NCBI RefSeq assembly: GCF_016100975.1
Contig: NZ_JACFRN010000003.1
Coordinates: 62,001-126,000 of the forward strand
DNA from: Lactobacillus sp. W8174
GTDB taxonomy: Bacteria > Bacillota > Bacilli > Lactobacillales > Lactobacillaceae
Direction of reading: 5' to 3'
Length of the DNA stretch: 64,000 nucleotides
Under the pieces are notes generated by a model. It saw only the letters and a list, made by a program, of their open reading frames with translations, made no database searches and was not told the origin of the DNA. The first letter of the stretch is position 1; each line of letters begins with the position of its first letter. Positions 34,139-42,907 of the stretch are shown in pieces. Position numbers and translations under genes: made by a program.

Positions 34139-34912
34139 TTTCCGTCTTTTCTTTTTTGCTCGTATAAAATGAAAAGCAATAGTTAAGAGAAGAATACCGA
34201 ACACAATAAAGGCAAAAGTTGTATTAGGCAGTTCGTAATGTAACGGTGGTAAAGACAATAAAAGTTTAAGAGCAATGATAGCAATTAAAACGTAAGCCAT
34301 CGGTTGCAGTTCAGGAATAATGTCCATCAATTTGATGATGATTTCGGCAACACCGCGCATACATAAGATACCAATCATGCCACCAATTAATACTACTACC
34401 GGATTATTGGAAACCGCTAGGGCAGCTAACACTGAATCAATTGAAAATACGATATCCATTGCTTCAATTGAAATAACGGTCCGCCAGAAAAGTGACAGAA
34501 AATGTTTGCCCTTTTTGGGGGAATGCTTAGTAATTTTTGCACTTTCAATCTTTGCGCTTGCGGCAGCCTTTTGGGGATGCCTTTGCTCGTAGAAAAACTT
34601 GAAGGATAGATAAAAAAGATAGAGACTGCCTGCTAGTTTAATTTCCCAAAAATTGATCAGATAAGTACCAATGCCGATCACAATGAAACGAAAAATGTAT
34701 GCGCCCCAAAGACCATAGAATAATGATTTTTCCTGTTGTTTCTTGTCAGGCAAAACCTTGGTTTGCGCTGCCAAAACAACTGCATTATCAACAGAAAGCA
34801 GGCATTCCATTAGAATCAAGGTTAAGATGACGAGCCAATCTTTGCCACTGGTCAGTACGTGAATCCAATTACTTCCACTGAAAAAGGGAGCATACATTTT
34901 AAAAATTGCCAT
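34133..34912 (-). CDS. TerC family integral membrane protein
   Basis: A 259-residue membrane protein with about seven membrane segments. The TerC acidic motifs are present in the membrane: LMECLLSVDNAVVLA (about 34-48) and SIEAMDIVFSIDSVLAALAVS (about 148-168). A charged cytoplasmic loop (KKAAASAKIESAKITKHSPKKGK) lies between the halves. TerC proteins of Gram-positive bacteria have been linked to manganese export and to metal loading of exported enzymes. Here no tellurite-resistance genes are nearby, so a metal-homeostasis role is more likely than tellurite resistance. Confidence 0.88.
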   Translation of the reverse strand: MAIFKMYAPFFSGSNWIHVLTSGKDWLVILTLILMECLLSVDNAVVLAAQTKVLPDKKQQEKSLFYGLWGAYIFRFIVIGIGTYLINFWEIKLAGSLYLFYLSFKFFYEQRHPQKAAASAKIESAKITKHSPKKGKHFLSLFWRTVISIEAMDIVFSIDSVLAALAVSNNPVVVLIGGMIGILCMRGVAEIIIKLMDIIPELQPMAYVLIAIIALKLLLSLPPLHYELPNTTFAFIVFGILLLTIAFHFIRAKKKRRKL

Positions 34913-35038
34913 TTAAAAGCTCTTTTCTAGTTCAGAATTATTTTTAATTACTGTGTCGTATTTTAGCACAAGTAATTTATAGCATCCGGGTAAAAAAGCA
35001 ATTCTGTTGGTTTAAAGGGCTTTCTTTTTAAAAACTAG

Positions 35039-35743
35039 TTAAAGCTGTTTAAAAACATCTAGTGCATCCGCAATAATGGAGGAAATTCCTTCTGCTGGAA
35101 TGGCAGTTTTATTAATTGCCCAAACTTTTGCTCCAGCTTGTCTGTAAGATAAAAGCTGGGCAAAAGGGTACACGACGAAACTGGTGCCTGAAATAATTAC
35201 AAGGTCAGAATTTTGCATTGCATTGACAGATTTGGCTAAACTGTCTCCGTTAATGGCTTCACCGTATAAAACAATTCCTGGTCTGATAATACCGCCACAA
35301 TTTTCATGCTGGTAAGATTTGGCGTATTCAACGTATGAAACTGGTTTATGACACTTAGTGCAGTAAATATTATAAAGACAGCCATGAAATTCGGTTACGT
35401 GTTTATTGCCGGCTTTGGTATCCAAGCCATCAACATTTTGTGTGATTAGATCGCCTTTTTCGTTGCAGATCTCGGCAATTTTCTGGTGGATTTCATTTGG
35501 CTTGGCTTCAGGGAAATACATATTATCCATCACAAATTTGTAGAAGAATTCTGGTCGCTGATAAAGTGTTTCCTCACTTAAAATTGTTTCCGGACTTTCA
35601 GAGACGCCATCATAAATACCGTTTTTAGAGCGATAATCAGGAATACCAGAATGAGTTGAAACTCCGGCACCAGTCAGAAAAGTAATGTGGCGTGCCTGAT
35701 CAATATCATTTTTTAACTCAGCTATTTCATTTGCATCAATCAT
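35039..35743 (-). CDS. Sir2-family NAD-dependent protein deacylase (sirtuin)
   Basis: A 234-residue sirtuin: NAD motif FLTGAGVSTHSGIPDYRS (about 19-36), TQNVDGLDTKAG (about 97-108), catalytic His in VTEFHGCLY (about 111-119), GIVLYGEAI and ISGTSFVVYPF. It removes acyl groups from lysine side chains using NAD+. The zinc site reads CTKC (about 124-127) and then HENCGG (about 142-147). The third ligand of the usual CxxC...CxxC is therefore His instead of Cys. Metal binding may still work as Cys3His. Monocistronic. Confidence 0.9.
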   Translation of the reverse strand: MIDANEIAELKNDIDQARHITFLTGAGVSTHSGIPDYRSKNGIYDGVSESPETILSEETLYQRPEFFYKFVMDNMYFPEAKPNEIHQKIAEICNEKGDLITQNVDGLDTKAGNKHVTEFHGCLYNIYCTKCHKPVSYVEYAKSYQHENCGGIIRPGIVLYGEAINGDSLAKSVNAMQNSDLVIISGTSFVVYPFAQLLSYRQAGAKVWAINKTAIPAEGISSIIADALDVFKQL

Positions 35744-36324
35744 AATTTTGCCTTTCTTAAAACTAGTTCTGCTACTGCTAGTTTACTACAAGATTTTGTC
35801 TAACATATAGGGTTATTGCAATAAATGTTCGATAGTGTTACTTTAAGTGATTTGTCAAGATACTCATACATAGGTTTTACTCTTACGCAAAAATAGTGAA
35901 TCGAATCAACGAAACTAAGCAAAAATTCAAACGAACAAGGTGAAAAAGACCATGAGGATTAAAATAAAATAATACAGAGTTAATCAAAAGTCTGCTCTTA
36001 AAAGAGAATTTAGTCTAAGAAAAGGGAAAGTATATGACTATTTACATTTCGCTTAGTGACAAAATAGGTCTTAAAAAAGGAATATGGTTCTGTCAGCTCA
36101 TTAATTGGAGAAATCGCTGCAGAATTTGAGATAGAACTGGATGATGACTTGAATGAAAATAATTAGAATATAATAGAGCAATTTTAAATAAATAGAAAGA
36201 CTTGCTATTAAAATTTTGTCCCAATTGACTAATCATTTTTGTTAAATTGAATAATCCTGAATCTCTGGAAATAAATTGTGAACCTTTATGTTATTCTAGA
36301 TTATAAGATTACGAGGTGAGGTTA
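35744..36324. other. Long intergenic stretch with only a broken small reading frame
   Basis: About 580 bases between the sirtuin and the DUF3883 gene. It contains the frameshifted small gene described separately at 36034-36166. Apart from that I see only AT-rich DNA and the two flanking promoter regions, with no RNA gene or clear hairpin. Confidence 0.5.
36034..36166 (+). pseudogene. Frameshifted small reading frame
   Basis: An ATG at 36034 with AAAGGGAAAG upstream begins MTIYISLSDKIGLKKGIW and then stops early. In the next frame the sequence continues as GSVSSLIGEIAAEFEIELDD and ends at 36166. Joined, this would be a protein of roughly 43 residues. The good ribosome binding site and the protein-like second half suggest a recently broken small gene, or a sequencing indel. 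I do not recognise the family. Confidence 0.35.
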
Positions 36325-37227
36325 ATGGTTCAATTTGTTTGGGTAAAACGAGTAAACGACCAAAAGCTTAATGATATCAGAGATAATGAATATCTTAAAA
36401 AAATATTTGAGCAATTCAAAAATTATGAGGAAGAGGAAAGCAAAGCGAAGAAAGCTACTAACAGTGGTAGACCCCATAGTTATCGAGACGGTATAATCAA
36501 GATGTTGTTCAATTATAAGACTATTTATGGATCTATTCCAGATGATGTCTTCAGTGATACTTTTAAGAAAAATCTGAGTGCAATTATGGAGTTAAATGGT
36601 TTTGCTAAATTTAATCAAGAAAACCATAGGTACCCTATGGCCAGCACCAAGGCTTTTCTAAAATTTCTCAACTCTTATTCCGATTATGATAATGCTAATT
36701 CAAATAGAGAATCATATACATATAAGGCCCCGATTGCAATTAATAAGAAAATAGTTAAGCATAAGAAGACTAGATCCAAATCTAAGACCAATAAGCTTCT
36801 TCCCAAGATTGACTATTTCGAAGAGGAGAAGAAAAAGACTGATATTGGAGCTGCTGGTGAGAAGCAGGTAATGCTCTATGAAGCCAATAGATTAAAGGAT
36901 TATCCTAAATTACAAGGTAGAATCATACAGAGATCAAATAAATCTGATTCATATGGGTATGACATTCTATCTTTTGAAAAAGACGGGACTGAACGTCATA
37001 TAGAGGTTAAGACAACCTCTACTAATATAAGTAATCAGATAACTTTCCAAATGTCAGAAGGTGAACGCCAACATGCGTTGGAATTCGATAATTATTGGAT
37101 TTACTTTGTTTTCTTTGATGGTAATCAACCTGTAATTTATCCATTTAAGAATCCTATAATTAGACCTGAAGATGAAGTTAGGGCAGTGCCTATCAAATAT
37201 CAGGTATCCTTCAATATTAATGATTAA
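36325..37227 (+). CDS. DUF3883 domain protein, putative PD-(D/E)xK nuclease
   Basis: 300 residues from the ATG at 36325 (GAGGTGAGG just upstream; a GTG at 36316 lies inside that site). The N-terminal half (about 1-165) is charged, with a lysine-rich linker (KKTRSKSKTNK). The C-terminal half matches DUF3883: GAAGEKQVMLYEANRLKD (about 178-195), SDSYGYDILSFEKDGTERHI, EVKTTSTN and a closing ITFQMSEGERQHALEFDNYW. The order Glu ... Asp-(I)-(L) ... Glu-Val-Lys is the PD-(D/E)xK nuclease core. DUF3883 is often found in restriction and defence genes, so this may be a stand-alone defence nuclease. No methylase or helicase is adjacent. The gene is AT-rich and isolated between long spacers. Confidence 0.75.
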   Translation: MVQFVWVKRVNDQKLNDIRDNEYLKKIFEQFKNYEEEESKAKKATNSGRPHSYRDGIIKMLFNYKTIYGSIPDDVFSDTFKKNLSAIMELNGFAKFNQENHRYPMASTKAFLKFLNSYSDYDNANSNRESYTYKAPIAINKKIVKHKKTRSKSKTNKLLPKIDYFEEEKKKTDIGAAGEKQVMLYEANRLKDYPKLQGRIIQRSNKSDSYGYDILSFEKDGTERHIEVKTTSTNISNQITFQMSEGERQHALEFDNYWIYFVFFDGNQPVIYPFKNPIIRPEDEVRAVPIKYQVSFNIND

Positions 37228-37299
37228 AAACTCATTACATATGATAGCTTTTTTGTTTGCCTCTGGGTTCTTAGTTAGTCATCAACAGGATAAATTATA

Positions 37300-37342
37300 G
37301 AGCCAAAAAACCGTGCCATCAATTTTGACAGCATGGTTTTCA
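37300..37342 (-). terminator. Terminator of asnA
   Basis: On the minus strand AACCATGC pairs imperfectly with GCACGGTT and is followed by TTTT, just after the asnA stop. Confidence 0.6.
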
Positions 37343-37346
37343 TTTG

Positions 37347-38360
37347 TTATAGAATTTGAATGTCATGTTCTTTGCATTTAGTAATCATATCATGAGGCCA
37401 AACACTGGCTTGAACTTCACCAATGTGAGCTTTGCCAAGCAAAAGCATGCATAAGCGAGATTGCCCAATCCCACCACCAATGGTATAAGGTAATTCTCCA
37501 GCAAGCAACATGCGGTGAAATTCCAATTTTTCACGATCAAGGCAATCTGCCTTCTTCAGTTGTTCGTGCAGACTTTCAGGACTAACGCGAATCCCCATCG
37601 AAGAAATTTCGATTTTTTGCTTTAACGGTTCATACCAGAAAATCAGGTCACCGTTTAATTCCCAGTCATCATAATCGGGTGCACGACCATCGTGTGGTTT
37701 GCCGCTTCTCTTCAGTTTATCGCCGACTTTCATTATAAAGACAGCCTTTTCTTCAGCAGTTATTTTGTTTTCTCTTTCTTCAGGGCTGATATCCGGCCAG
37801 CGATCTTCTAATTCTTGCGTAGTAATAAAGTAAAGTTTTTCTGGTAAACGGTAAGTAGAAGCAGGGTAACGGGAAACACAGCCAGCTTCAATTTCCTTTA
37901 TTGCAGCAAAAATCTTGGTAACGGTACTTTTAAGAGTTTCTATCGTTCTTTCCTCTTTGGCAATGATTTTTTCCCAATCCCATTGATCTACATAAATTGA
38001 GTGAAAATTGTCTAAATCTTCATCGCGGCGAATGGCGTTCATGTTGGTAAAAAGGCCCTCATGCATGTTAAAGCCATATTTCTTCAGTGCCATTCTTTTC
38101 CATTTGGCAAGGGAATGCACGATTTCAACTGTGTCATCTGCTGGTAAATCCTTGGCATCAAAAGCAACTGGACGTTCAACGCCATTCAGGTTATCATTAA
38201 GTCCTGTATGCTTTTCGACGAACAGTGGGGCAGACATTCGTTGTAAATGTAATTTTTTAGCTAAAACCTTTTGAAATTCTTCACGGATATAAACAATTGC
38301 TGCTTCGGTATCGCGAATTGTGAGAGTTGGATGATAATCTTCGGGTAAAATTAAAGTCAT
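37347..38360 (-). CDS. asnA: Aspartate-ammonia ligase (asparagine synthetase A)
   Basis: 337 residues from the ATG at 38360, with CAGGAGGTC upstream. The longer frame to 38480 runs through the T-box leader and is not used. It makes asparagine from aspartate, ammonia and ATP in the cytoplasm and has a class-II aminoacyl-tRNA-synthetase fold. Visible family pieces are [23 protein letters not shown] (about 22-44), [24 protein letters not shown] (about 128-136), [16 protein letters not shown] and a C-terminal [28 protein letters not shown] (about 295-322). The length is typical. Expression is controlled by the T-box leader upstream. Confidence 0.95.
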   Translation of the reverse strand: MTLILPEDYHPTLTIRDTEAAIVYIREEFQKVLAKKLHLQRMSAPLFVEKHTGLNDNLNGVERPVAFDAKDLPADDTVEIVHSLAKWKRMALKKYGFNMHEGLFTNMNAIRRDEDLDNFHSIYVDQWDWEKIIAKEERTIETLKSTVTKIFAAIKEIEAGCVSRYPASTYRLPEKLYFITTQELEDRWPDISPEERENKITAEEKAVFIMKVGDKLKRSGKPHDGRAPDYDDWELNGDLIFWYEPLKQKIEISSMGIRVSPESLHEQLKKADCLDREKLEFHRMLLAGELPYTIGGGIGQSRLCMLLLGKAHIGEVQASVWPHDMITKCKEHDIQIL

Positions 38361-38383
38361 TGTTTTGACCTCCTGTAAATTTA

Positions 38384-38655
38384 AGGAAAAGAAAAAGCCC
38401 TTTATCCCGTTTTTAATAAAAACAAGGACGAAAGGCTTTTTCCGCGGTACCACCTTAATTGCCCCAAAGGGCCAACTCATGAAGCACTATCATGCTTCAC
38501 CAGCGTGGTAACGTACTGGAGACGACACAACCTACTCTTACAAGAATTTCAGCGTGCTGCTAAAAGTGTTTTTCAATAACCCAGGGTCTAACGGTTTTCC
38601 ACTATCACCGATTCACTTAAAGAGGTAAGTTATCTACTCGTCTTTTTCATTGCAT
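38384..38655 (-). promoter_or_regulatory. T-box leader upstream of asnA (tRNA-Asn sensing)
   Basis: On the minus strand the T-box sequence AATTAAGGTGGTACCGCGGA occupies 38460-38441. It is directly followed by a terminator (AAAGGCTTTTT paired with AAAAAGCC, 38441-38392) and preceded by about 190 bases of structured leader. Uncharged tRNA should favour the antiterminator and turn on asnA. I infer tRNA-Asn from the gene; I could not place the specifier codon with confidence. Confidence 0.9.
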
Positions 38656-38743
38656 TTAATTTGATAATAATTTAATCATGATTTTAATAAAAATGCAAGT
38701 AAAATATCATTAATGTTGAAAAAATATCTAACGACTGTCAATC

Positions 38744-38752
38744 TGTTATAAT
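38744..38752 (+). promoter_or_regulatory. Extended -10 promoter of the 158-residue membrane protein gene
   Basis: TGTTATAAT is an extended -10 element 28 bases before the ATG at 38781, which has GAGGAG upstream. Confidence 0.6.
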
Positions 38753-38780
38753 AGATGAAAATACAATTGAGGAGAGTTAT

Positions 38781-39257
38781 ATGATAGTTTTTTATCTGAT
38801 TTTGGATGCCTTGCTTTTAGGCTACACTTGTTATAGTTGGTACTGGCAAGCAAATATTGACTTAAAGGGACATTATCGCTCGTCTTCAGTTATTTGGGCC
38901 GTAATTTTTATTTGGATAGGTTTTGCCTGGCAATTAATTGAAAAGGGCGATCCAGGTCTCAATATTTTTTTGGCAATCTTCTTGTTGATTGGTATTATTG
39001 ATGGTTTTACGGGTCTCGCGCCTAAAAGGGCTGTTGTTTCAGGTTACTTTCGGCGGACAGTCTCATATTCAGAGATTGCGATGGTCACTTTAATTAAAGT
39101 GCCTAATCCGAAGAAAAAGCAGGTAATTTGTATTTTAACAACCCAGAAGAACAGACAATATTATCTTCGCTTTTCCTATGGCGTAGCACAAATTGTTGAG
39201 GCACTTAAAAACCATATTCACCATGATATTCGGATTGAAATTCAAGACATTTTTTAA
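38781..39257 (+). CDS. Membrane protein of unknown function
   Basis: 158 residues. Three hydrophobic segments fill the N-terminal half: VFYLILDALLLGYTCYSWYW (about 3-22), SVIWAVIFIWIGFAWQLI (about 36-53) and LNIFLAIFLLIGIIDGFTGL (about 60-79). The C-terminal 75 or so residues are soluble and basic (SGYFRRTVSYSEIAMVTLIK, NRQYYLRFSYGVAQIVEALK). The shape, a membrane anchor plus a small beta-rich domain, is seen in bacterial YobS/DUF-type proteins, but I cannot name the family. It has its own promoter and terminator. Confidence 0.7.
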   Translation: MIVFYLILDALLLGYTCYSWYWQANIDLKGHYRSSSVIWAVIFIWIGFAWQLIEKGDPGLNIFLAIFLLIGIIDGFTGLAPKRAVVSGYFRRTVSYSEIAMVTLIKVPNPKKKQVICILTTQKNRQYYLRFSYGVAQIVEALKNHIHHDIRIEIQDIF

Positions 39258-39284
39258 GTCACACATTAACGTGGCTTTTTTCAT
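39256..39284 (+). terminator. Terminator after the 158-residue membrane protein
   Basis: AGTCAC pairs with GTGGCT (one G-T pair) and is followed by TTTTTT. Confidence 0.65.
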
Positions 39285-39288
39285 GGGC

Positions 39289-39591
39289 TTATTTTTCTTC
39301 CCAATTCATTTCTAGATATTTTGTAAAGCCGCCCTTAAGGGCGCGCTTTTCTTTTACTTGTTTTAAAAAAGTAGCTTGATCAACATTTTTAAATTTGAGG
39401 TATGCCAAAATGACTTCGTAAACATCACCTAATTCTTCAATTAAATTAGTTTCAGTTTTAGCAGCAAGAACTTCATTAGTTTCTTCAATTAATTTTTTCT
39501 TTAAAGCTGGTTCAATTTCTGCGTGACTAAGTTCACGATAAGTAGCATAGTGCGCAAATTCTGGTATTTTGTCTCTAACTAATTTTTTCAT
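39289..39591 (-). CDS. MazG-like / PRA-PH-type nucleotide pyrophosphohydrolase
   Basis: A 100-residue cytoplasmic protein. It begins with the MKKLVRDKIPE motif common in this group, followed by KKKLIEETNEVLAA (about 31-44) and NLIEELGDVYEVILAYLKFK (about 49-68). The ExxE...ExxD pattern is the metal-binding helix pair of MazG-type all-alpha NTP pyrophosphatases. The likely job is hydrolysis of non-canonical nucleoside triphosphates. It is not a histidine-pathway gene by context. It is convergent with the membrane protein gene. Confidence 0.8.
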   Translation of the reverse strand: MKKLVRDKIPEFAHYATYRELSHAEIEPALKKKLIEETNEVLAAKTETNLIEELGDVYEVILAYLKFKNVDQATFLKQVKEKRALKGGFTKYLEMNWEEK

Positions 39592-39727
39592 TTTTATGGC
39601 CTTCCTTACTTATAATATTTAAATTTTATTATACTGCTAATTTTGTCGAAAAATTATGTGAAAAAGATAACAAAATGTAGTAAAATTAACATAGTAGAGA
39701 TATATTTATATTAGAAAGTGTGAAGAT

Positions 39728-40369
39728 ATGCGTAATAACGATTTTAATGATGTAGTACAAAACCGTCATTCTGTGCGCCATTTTGATAAAAGTGTCAAAA
39801 TTCCGCGTTCAGAATTTAAAGAAATGTTTGAAGAAACAGTAACGGCTCCTTCCGGCTGCAATTTACAAGGCTGGCACTTTGAAGTAGCAGATACCCCGGA
39901 AACTATTGCTAAAGTTAAGAAATACATGTTGAGATTTAACGATCCCCAGATGGACAGCTGTGCTGCTGTTGTGCAAGTCTTTGCTGATGTTTATGCTTAT
40001 AAAAAATATCGTGAAAATTGGACCAAGGAATATGAGACAGGCAATATCACTAAGGAAAAATTAGACGAAGTCTTAAGAACCTTTTTGCCATCTTATGAAA
40101 ATGGCACATATTATTCTTGTGCAATTGATTCCATTAGGTCTTGCTCACTTGCTGCTATGCAGTTTATGCTTGTTGCCCGCAATCATGGTTACGACACTAA
40201 CCCAATTGCTGGCTATGACGAATCTAAAATTGCCAGAACCTTTAACTTAGAGCCCAAACGCTACTTACCAGTTATGGCAATAGTAATTGGTAAGAGCAAT
40301 GAAACCGAAGAAACTATGGCTAAAACAACTCGCTATCCAGCTGAAACTGTTTATCACTTTGCGGAATAA
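39728..40369 (+). CDS. Nitroreductase family protein
   Basis: A 213-residue FMN-dependent oxidoreductase of typical length. It begins FNDVVQNRHSVRHFDKSVKIPRSEFKEM, the usual RRSxRxF FMN-phosphate region. It continues with ETVTAPSGCNLQGWHFEV (about 37-54) and ends with YLPVMAIVIGKSNETEE. A cysteine-rich stretch (YYSCAIDSIRSCSLAAMQFMLVARNHGYDT) covers the active-site helix. It would reduce nitro or quinone compounds with NAD(P)H. The physiological substrate is unknown. It is followed by a bidirectional terminator shared with the cardiolipin synthase gene. Confidence 0.88.
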   Translation: MRNNDFNDVVQNRHSVRHFDKSVKIPRSEFKEMFEETVTAPSGCNLQGWHFEVADTPETIAKVKKYMLRFNDPQMDSCAAVVQVFADVYAYKKYRENWTKEYETGNITKEKLDEVLRTFLPSYENGTYYSCAIDSIRSCSLAAMQFMLVARNHGYDTNPIAGYDESKIARTFNLEPKRYLPVMAIVIGKSNETEETMAKTTRYPAETVYHFAE

Positions 40370-40390
40370 ATAAATAAAAATAGCGCATTT

Positions 40391-40420
40391 TAAAAGCCTT
40401 CCGTCTTGGAAGGCTTTTTA
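40391..40420. terminator. Bidirectional terminator
   Basis: The perfect arms AAAGCCTTCC and GGAAGGCTTT with loop GTCTT are followed by a T run. It lies between the convergent nitroreductase and cardiolipin synthase genes. Confidence 0.85.
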
Positions 40421-40424
40421 GCTG

Positions 40425-41882
40425 CTATAAAATTGGTGAAAGCATCCGTGAAAAGCTTTGCAAAATCTTAAGCCAACGACCTTGTTTGGCAATATCTTGG
40501 GGTGTCAATAATGAAGAAACTTTCATATCGTCTTCAAATGATTTAGCAACCTCACGAGTGAAATTTTTATCATAAAAAACGGCAATATCTTCAAAGTTAA
40601 GATCATATGAGCGGTAATCCTGATTCATTGATCCCACTGTAGAAAAAGTGTCGTCTACTACAATTGTTTTGGCATGAATGAATCCTTTGTTGTAAATATA
40701 AATTTTAATACCATAACGGGATAATTCATTGGCATACCATTGTGTAGCGCGATAAATAAATGGGTGGTCAGGTTTACACGGTATCATAATTCGTAAGTCT
40801 ACTCCTGACTGGGCAATTGTTTGCAAAGTGGCAAACATCGCATCATCAGGAATTAAATACGGTGTTTGAATCCAGAGCCGTTTTTTTGCTAGAGACATTA
40901 GCCGCATAATACCATTACGCATATTGGCATTATAGCGGTCAGGTCCGTCTGAAACTATTTGCGTTGCTACATCACCAGCATGAATCTCATTTTCATCTAA
41001 GTTGGGAAAAAGAATGGTATTGAAAGCAATGACTTGGTTTTCTTTTTGAATTGAGGCATTCCAATCCATCACAAACCGCTCTTGCAAAAGTAAAGAAGCA
41101 GATCCGACAATCCTTACCTGACTGTCACGCCAGTAACCAAATTTTTTCTTGCGACTCAGGTACTGGTCACCTATATTAAAGCCACCAGTCCAAGAAGTTT
41201 TGCCGTCAACTACTACAATTTTACGGTGCAGGTGGTAGTTAATCCGGTACCGCGTAATCATGTTGCGTGAGGTAATAAAGGGCAGGACTACGCCGCCAGC
41301 TTTTCTTAACTGATCAAACCAGGTCTTGGTTGCACCCATTGAACCCCAGGCATCATAGAGCAAACGCACAGATACGCCTTCTTGTGCTTTTTTAATCAGC
41401 AAATCAAGAAAGTCATTGCCAATATCATCATTATAAAAGGTATAAAATTCCACGTTCACTGATTGTTTGGCATTTTTAATATCAGCCATCATGTCGTGAA
41501 ACATGATTTCACCATCGGTATAGAGCTTAACGTGATTGTTTTTGCTCAACGGTGACTCGCCATCATGATCAAAAAAGTGCACCACCATTTTGGCTTTATT
41601 TGAGGTATCAGAAGCACTGATTTTTTTAGGTGCAGCAGTAATTGATTTTTGCACATTCCGCAATCCAATATGATGTTGCTTGTTAATAGCAAAAATATTT
41701 TCTTGTGAAATTCCCCGACCAAAAAAGCCGTAAATGATCATCCCTAAAACTGGAAAAACCAGCAGGATAATCAGCCAAGCCCAAGTTGTTGAAACAGAGC
41801 GTCTTCTATGAAAGACAATATAAAAGGCTAAGATAGTATTAGTAATAATGATGATGCGTCCTATATCGCGGAGCAGAATCAC
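40425..41882 (-). CDS. cls: Cardiolipin synthase
   Basis: 485 residues from a GTG at 41882 placed eight bases after GGAGG; the longer frame to 42023 overlaps the upstream hydrolase and lacks a site. Two N-terminal membrane segments (IIIITNTILAFYIVF and TWAWLIILLVFPVLGMIIYGFF) are followed by two phospholipase-D domains. Each has its HxKxxxxD motif: HRKIVVVDGKTSWTGGFNIGD and HAKTIVVDDTFSTVGSMNQD. It joins two phosphatidylglycerol molecules into cardiolipin and glycerol at the membrane. The upstream alpha/beta hydrolase gene is 22 bases away on the same strand, probably in one operon. Confidence 0.93.
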   Translation of the reverse strand: MILLRDIGRIIIITNTILAFYIVFHRRRSVSTTWAWLIILLVFPVLGMIIYGFFGRGISQENIFAINKQHHIGLRNVQKSITAAPKKISASDTSNKAKMVVHFFDHDGESPLSKNNHVKLYTDGEIMFHDMMADIKNAKQSVNVEFYTFYNDDIGNDFLDLLIKKAQEGVSVRLLYDAWGSMGATKTWFDQLRKAGGVVLPFITSRNMITRYRINYHLHRKIVVVDGKTSWTGGFNIGDQYLSRKKKFGYWRDSQVRIVGSASLLLQERFVMDWNASIQKENQVIAFNTILFPNLDENEIHAGDVATQIVSDGPDRYNANMRNGIMRLMSLAKKRLWIQTPYLIPDDAMFATLQTIAQSGVDLRIMIPCKPDHPFIYRATQWYANELSRYGIKIYIYNKGFIHAKTIVVDDTFSTVGSMNQDYRSYDLNFEDIAVFYDKNFTREVAKSFEDDMKVSSLLTPQDIAKQGRWLKILQSFSRMLSPIL

Positions 41883-41904
41883 ACGTGTTTCCTCCAAAAT
41901 TAAA

Positions 41905-42837
41905 TTATTTTTTAAGACCAATAAACTTATCAATAATGTCGATGACAAATGGGTTATCGTGCATCCAGCTGTGTTCAGCGTACTTTTTACCCCGAATCTC
42001 AACTTCATGATAAGATTTGGCATAAGGTGCTAGAATATAGCGGATGCTTTTAGCCGAAGTGACGGAAATAAACTTGTCGCTGTTGGTGTTGTCCAAAACA
42101 TTGCCATAAATATTTAATACTGAAATGTTGGGATTAAACCGTTTGCGTCTGAACAAGAGGTACAGATAATGCAGATTCACCACAGCTGGACGACCTTTGT
42201 GGTTAAAGGCGTTGACGTTAGGGATATCTCCTAAATAAACTACACCATCAAAAGGTCCCGCAATGAAAGCACATTTAACTAAATGAGGGAAGTTTTTCTT
42301 CCGGTATTCACGCATTTCGGTTCGTACTATGCAGGGGCAGGCCAAAGAGTGTGCGATTGCCGAATAGTGTGAAAAGTGGTACTTTTGCGCTAAAAATGGT
42401 AATGTGAAACGCAGGTAGTAGTCAATTGCATACACACCAACAAGACGCTGGCGAAAAACAACCTGCACAATTGGATTAGGATCACCAGTCCAAGTTCCTT
42501 CTAGCTTAAAGTTACCCAGTAAATCAGCAGTAACTTTGAGATACTTGGGATTGCCTTTATCAGCAAGTGCCTGCTTGACCATTACCTTTGTAGTGTAGTC
42601 ACCGCCACGAAAGCCATGAAAATATATAATAGGTACTTGTTCAAAATCGCCTTTTTTTGGTTCAATTGTGGCATTATCTTCAATCCTTTTTTTATGTAAA
42701 CGAAAGAAAACACGAGTAGGTGCAAAAGTTGCCAAGATAGCCAAGAAAAGCATGCTTAGTCTGCTAGGTTCCTTTGCAAGGTCGCGTTTGTGGTTTTTCT
42801 CCACTTCTTCCTTGTATTTTTTAGTATTGAAGAACAT
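41905..42837 (-). CDS. Alpha/beta hydrolase (DUF915-like)
   Basis: A 310-residue protein. The N-terminus (about 28-46) has a hydrophobic stretch (LSMLFLAILATFAPTRVFF), so it is probably membrane-anchored or exported. VPIIYFHGFRGGDYTTKVMV (about 68-87) matches the start of DUF915-type hydrolases. The nucleophile elbow reads IAHSLACP, with HS in place of the usual GNSMG form. A late histidine lies in YAEHSWMHDNP (about 290-300). Such proteins are lipase/esterase-like, but their substrates are unknown. It lies upstream of cls on the same strand and is divergent from rnhA. Confidence 0.75.
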   Translation of the reverse strand: MFFNTKKYKEEVEKNHKRDLAKEPSRLSMLFLAILATFAPTRVFFRLHKKRIEDNATIEPKKGDFEQVPIIYFHGFRGGDYTTKVMVKQALADKGNPKYLKVTADLLGNFKLEGTWTGDPNPIVQVVFRQRLVGVYAIDYYLRFTLPFLAQKYHFSHYSAIAHSLACPCIVRTEMREYRKKNFPHLVKCAFIAGPFDGVVYLGDIPNVNAFNHKGRPAVVNLHYLYLLFRRKRFNPNISVLNIYGNVLDNTNSDKFISVTSAKSIRYILAPYAKSYHEVEIRGKKYAEHSWMHDNPFVIDIIDKFIGLKK

Positions 42838-42907
42838 AATACCACCTTAAAAAATAGAACTACTTATATTTTAGCATTGACTGGAAATTTTAGTGATAGG
42901 GGAGCAT

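Noticed and set aside
38361-38480. N-terminal extension of asnA
   Set aside because: It lies in the T-box and terminator; the ATG at 38360 has CAGGAGGTC upstream and the family start.
41883-42023. N-terminal extension of cardiolipin synthase
   Set aside because: It overlaps the upstream hydrolase gene and lacks a ribosome binding site; GTG at 41882 follows GGAGG.
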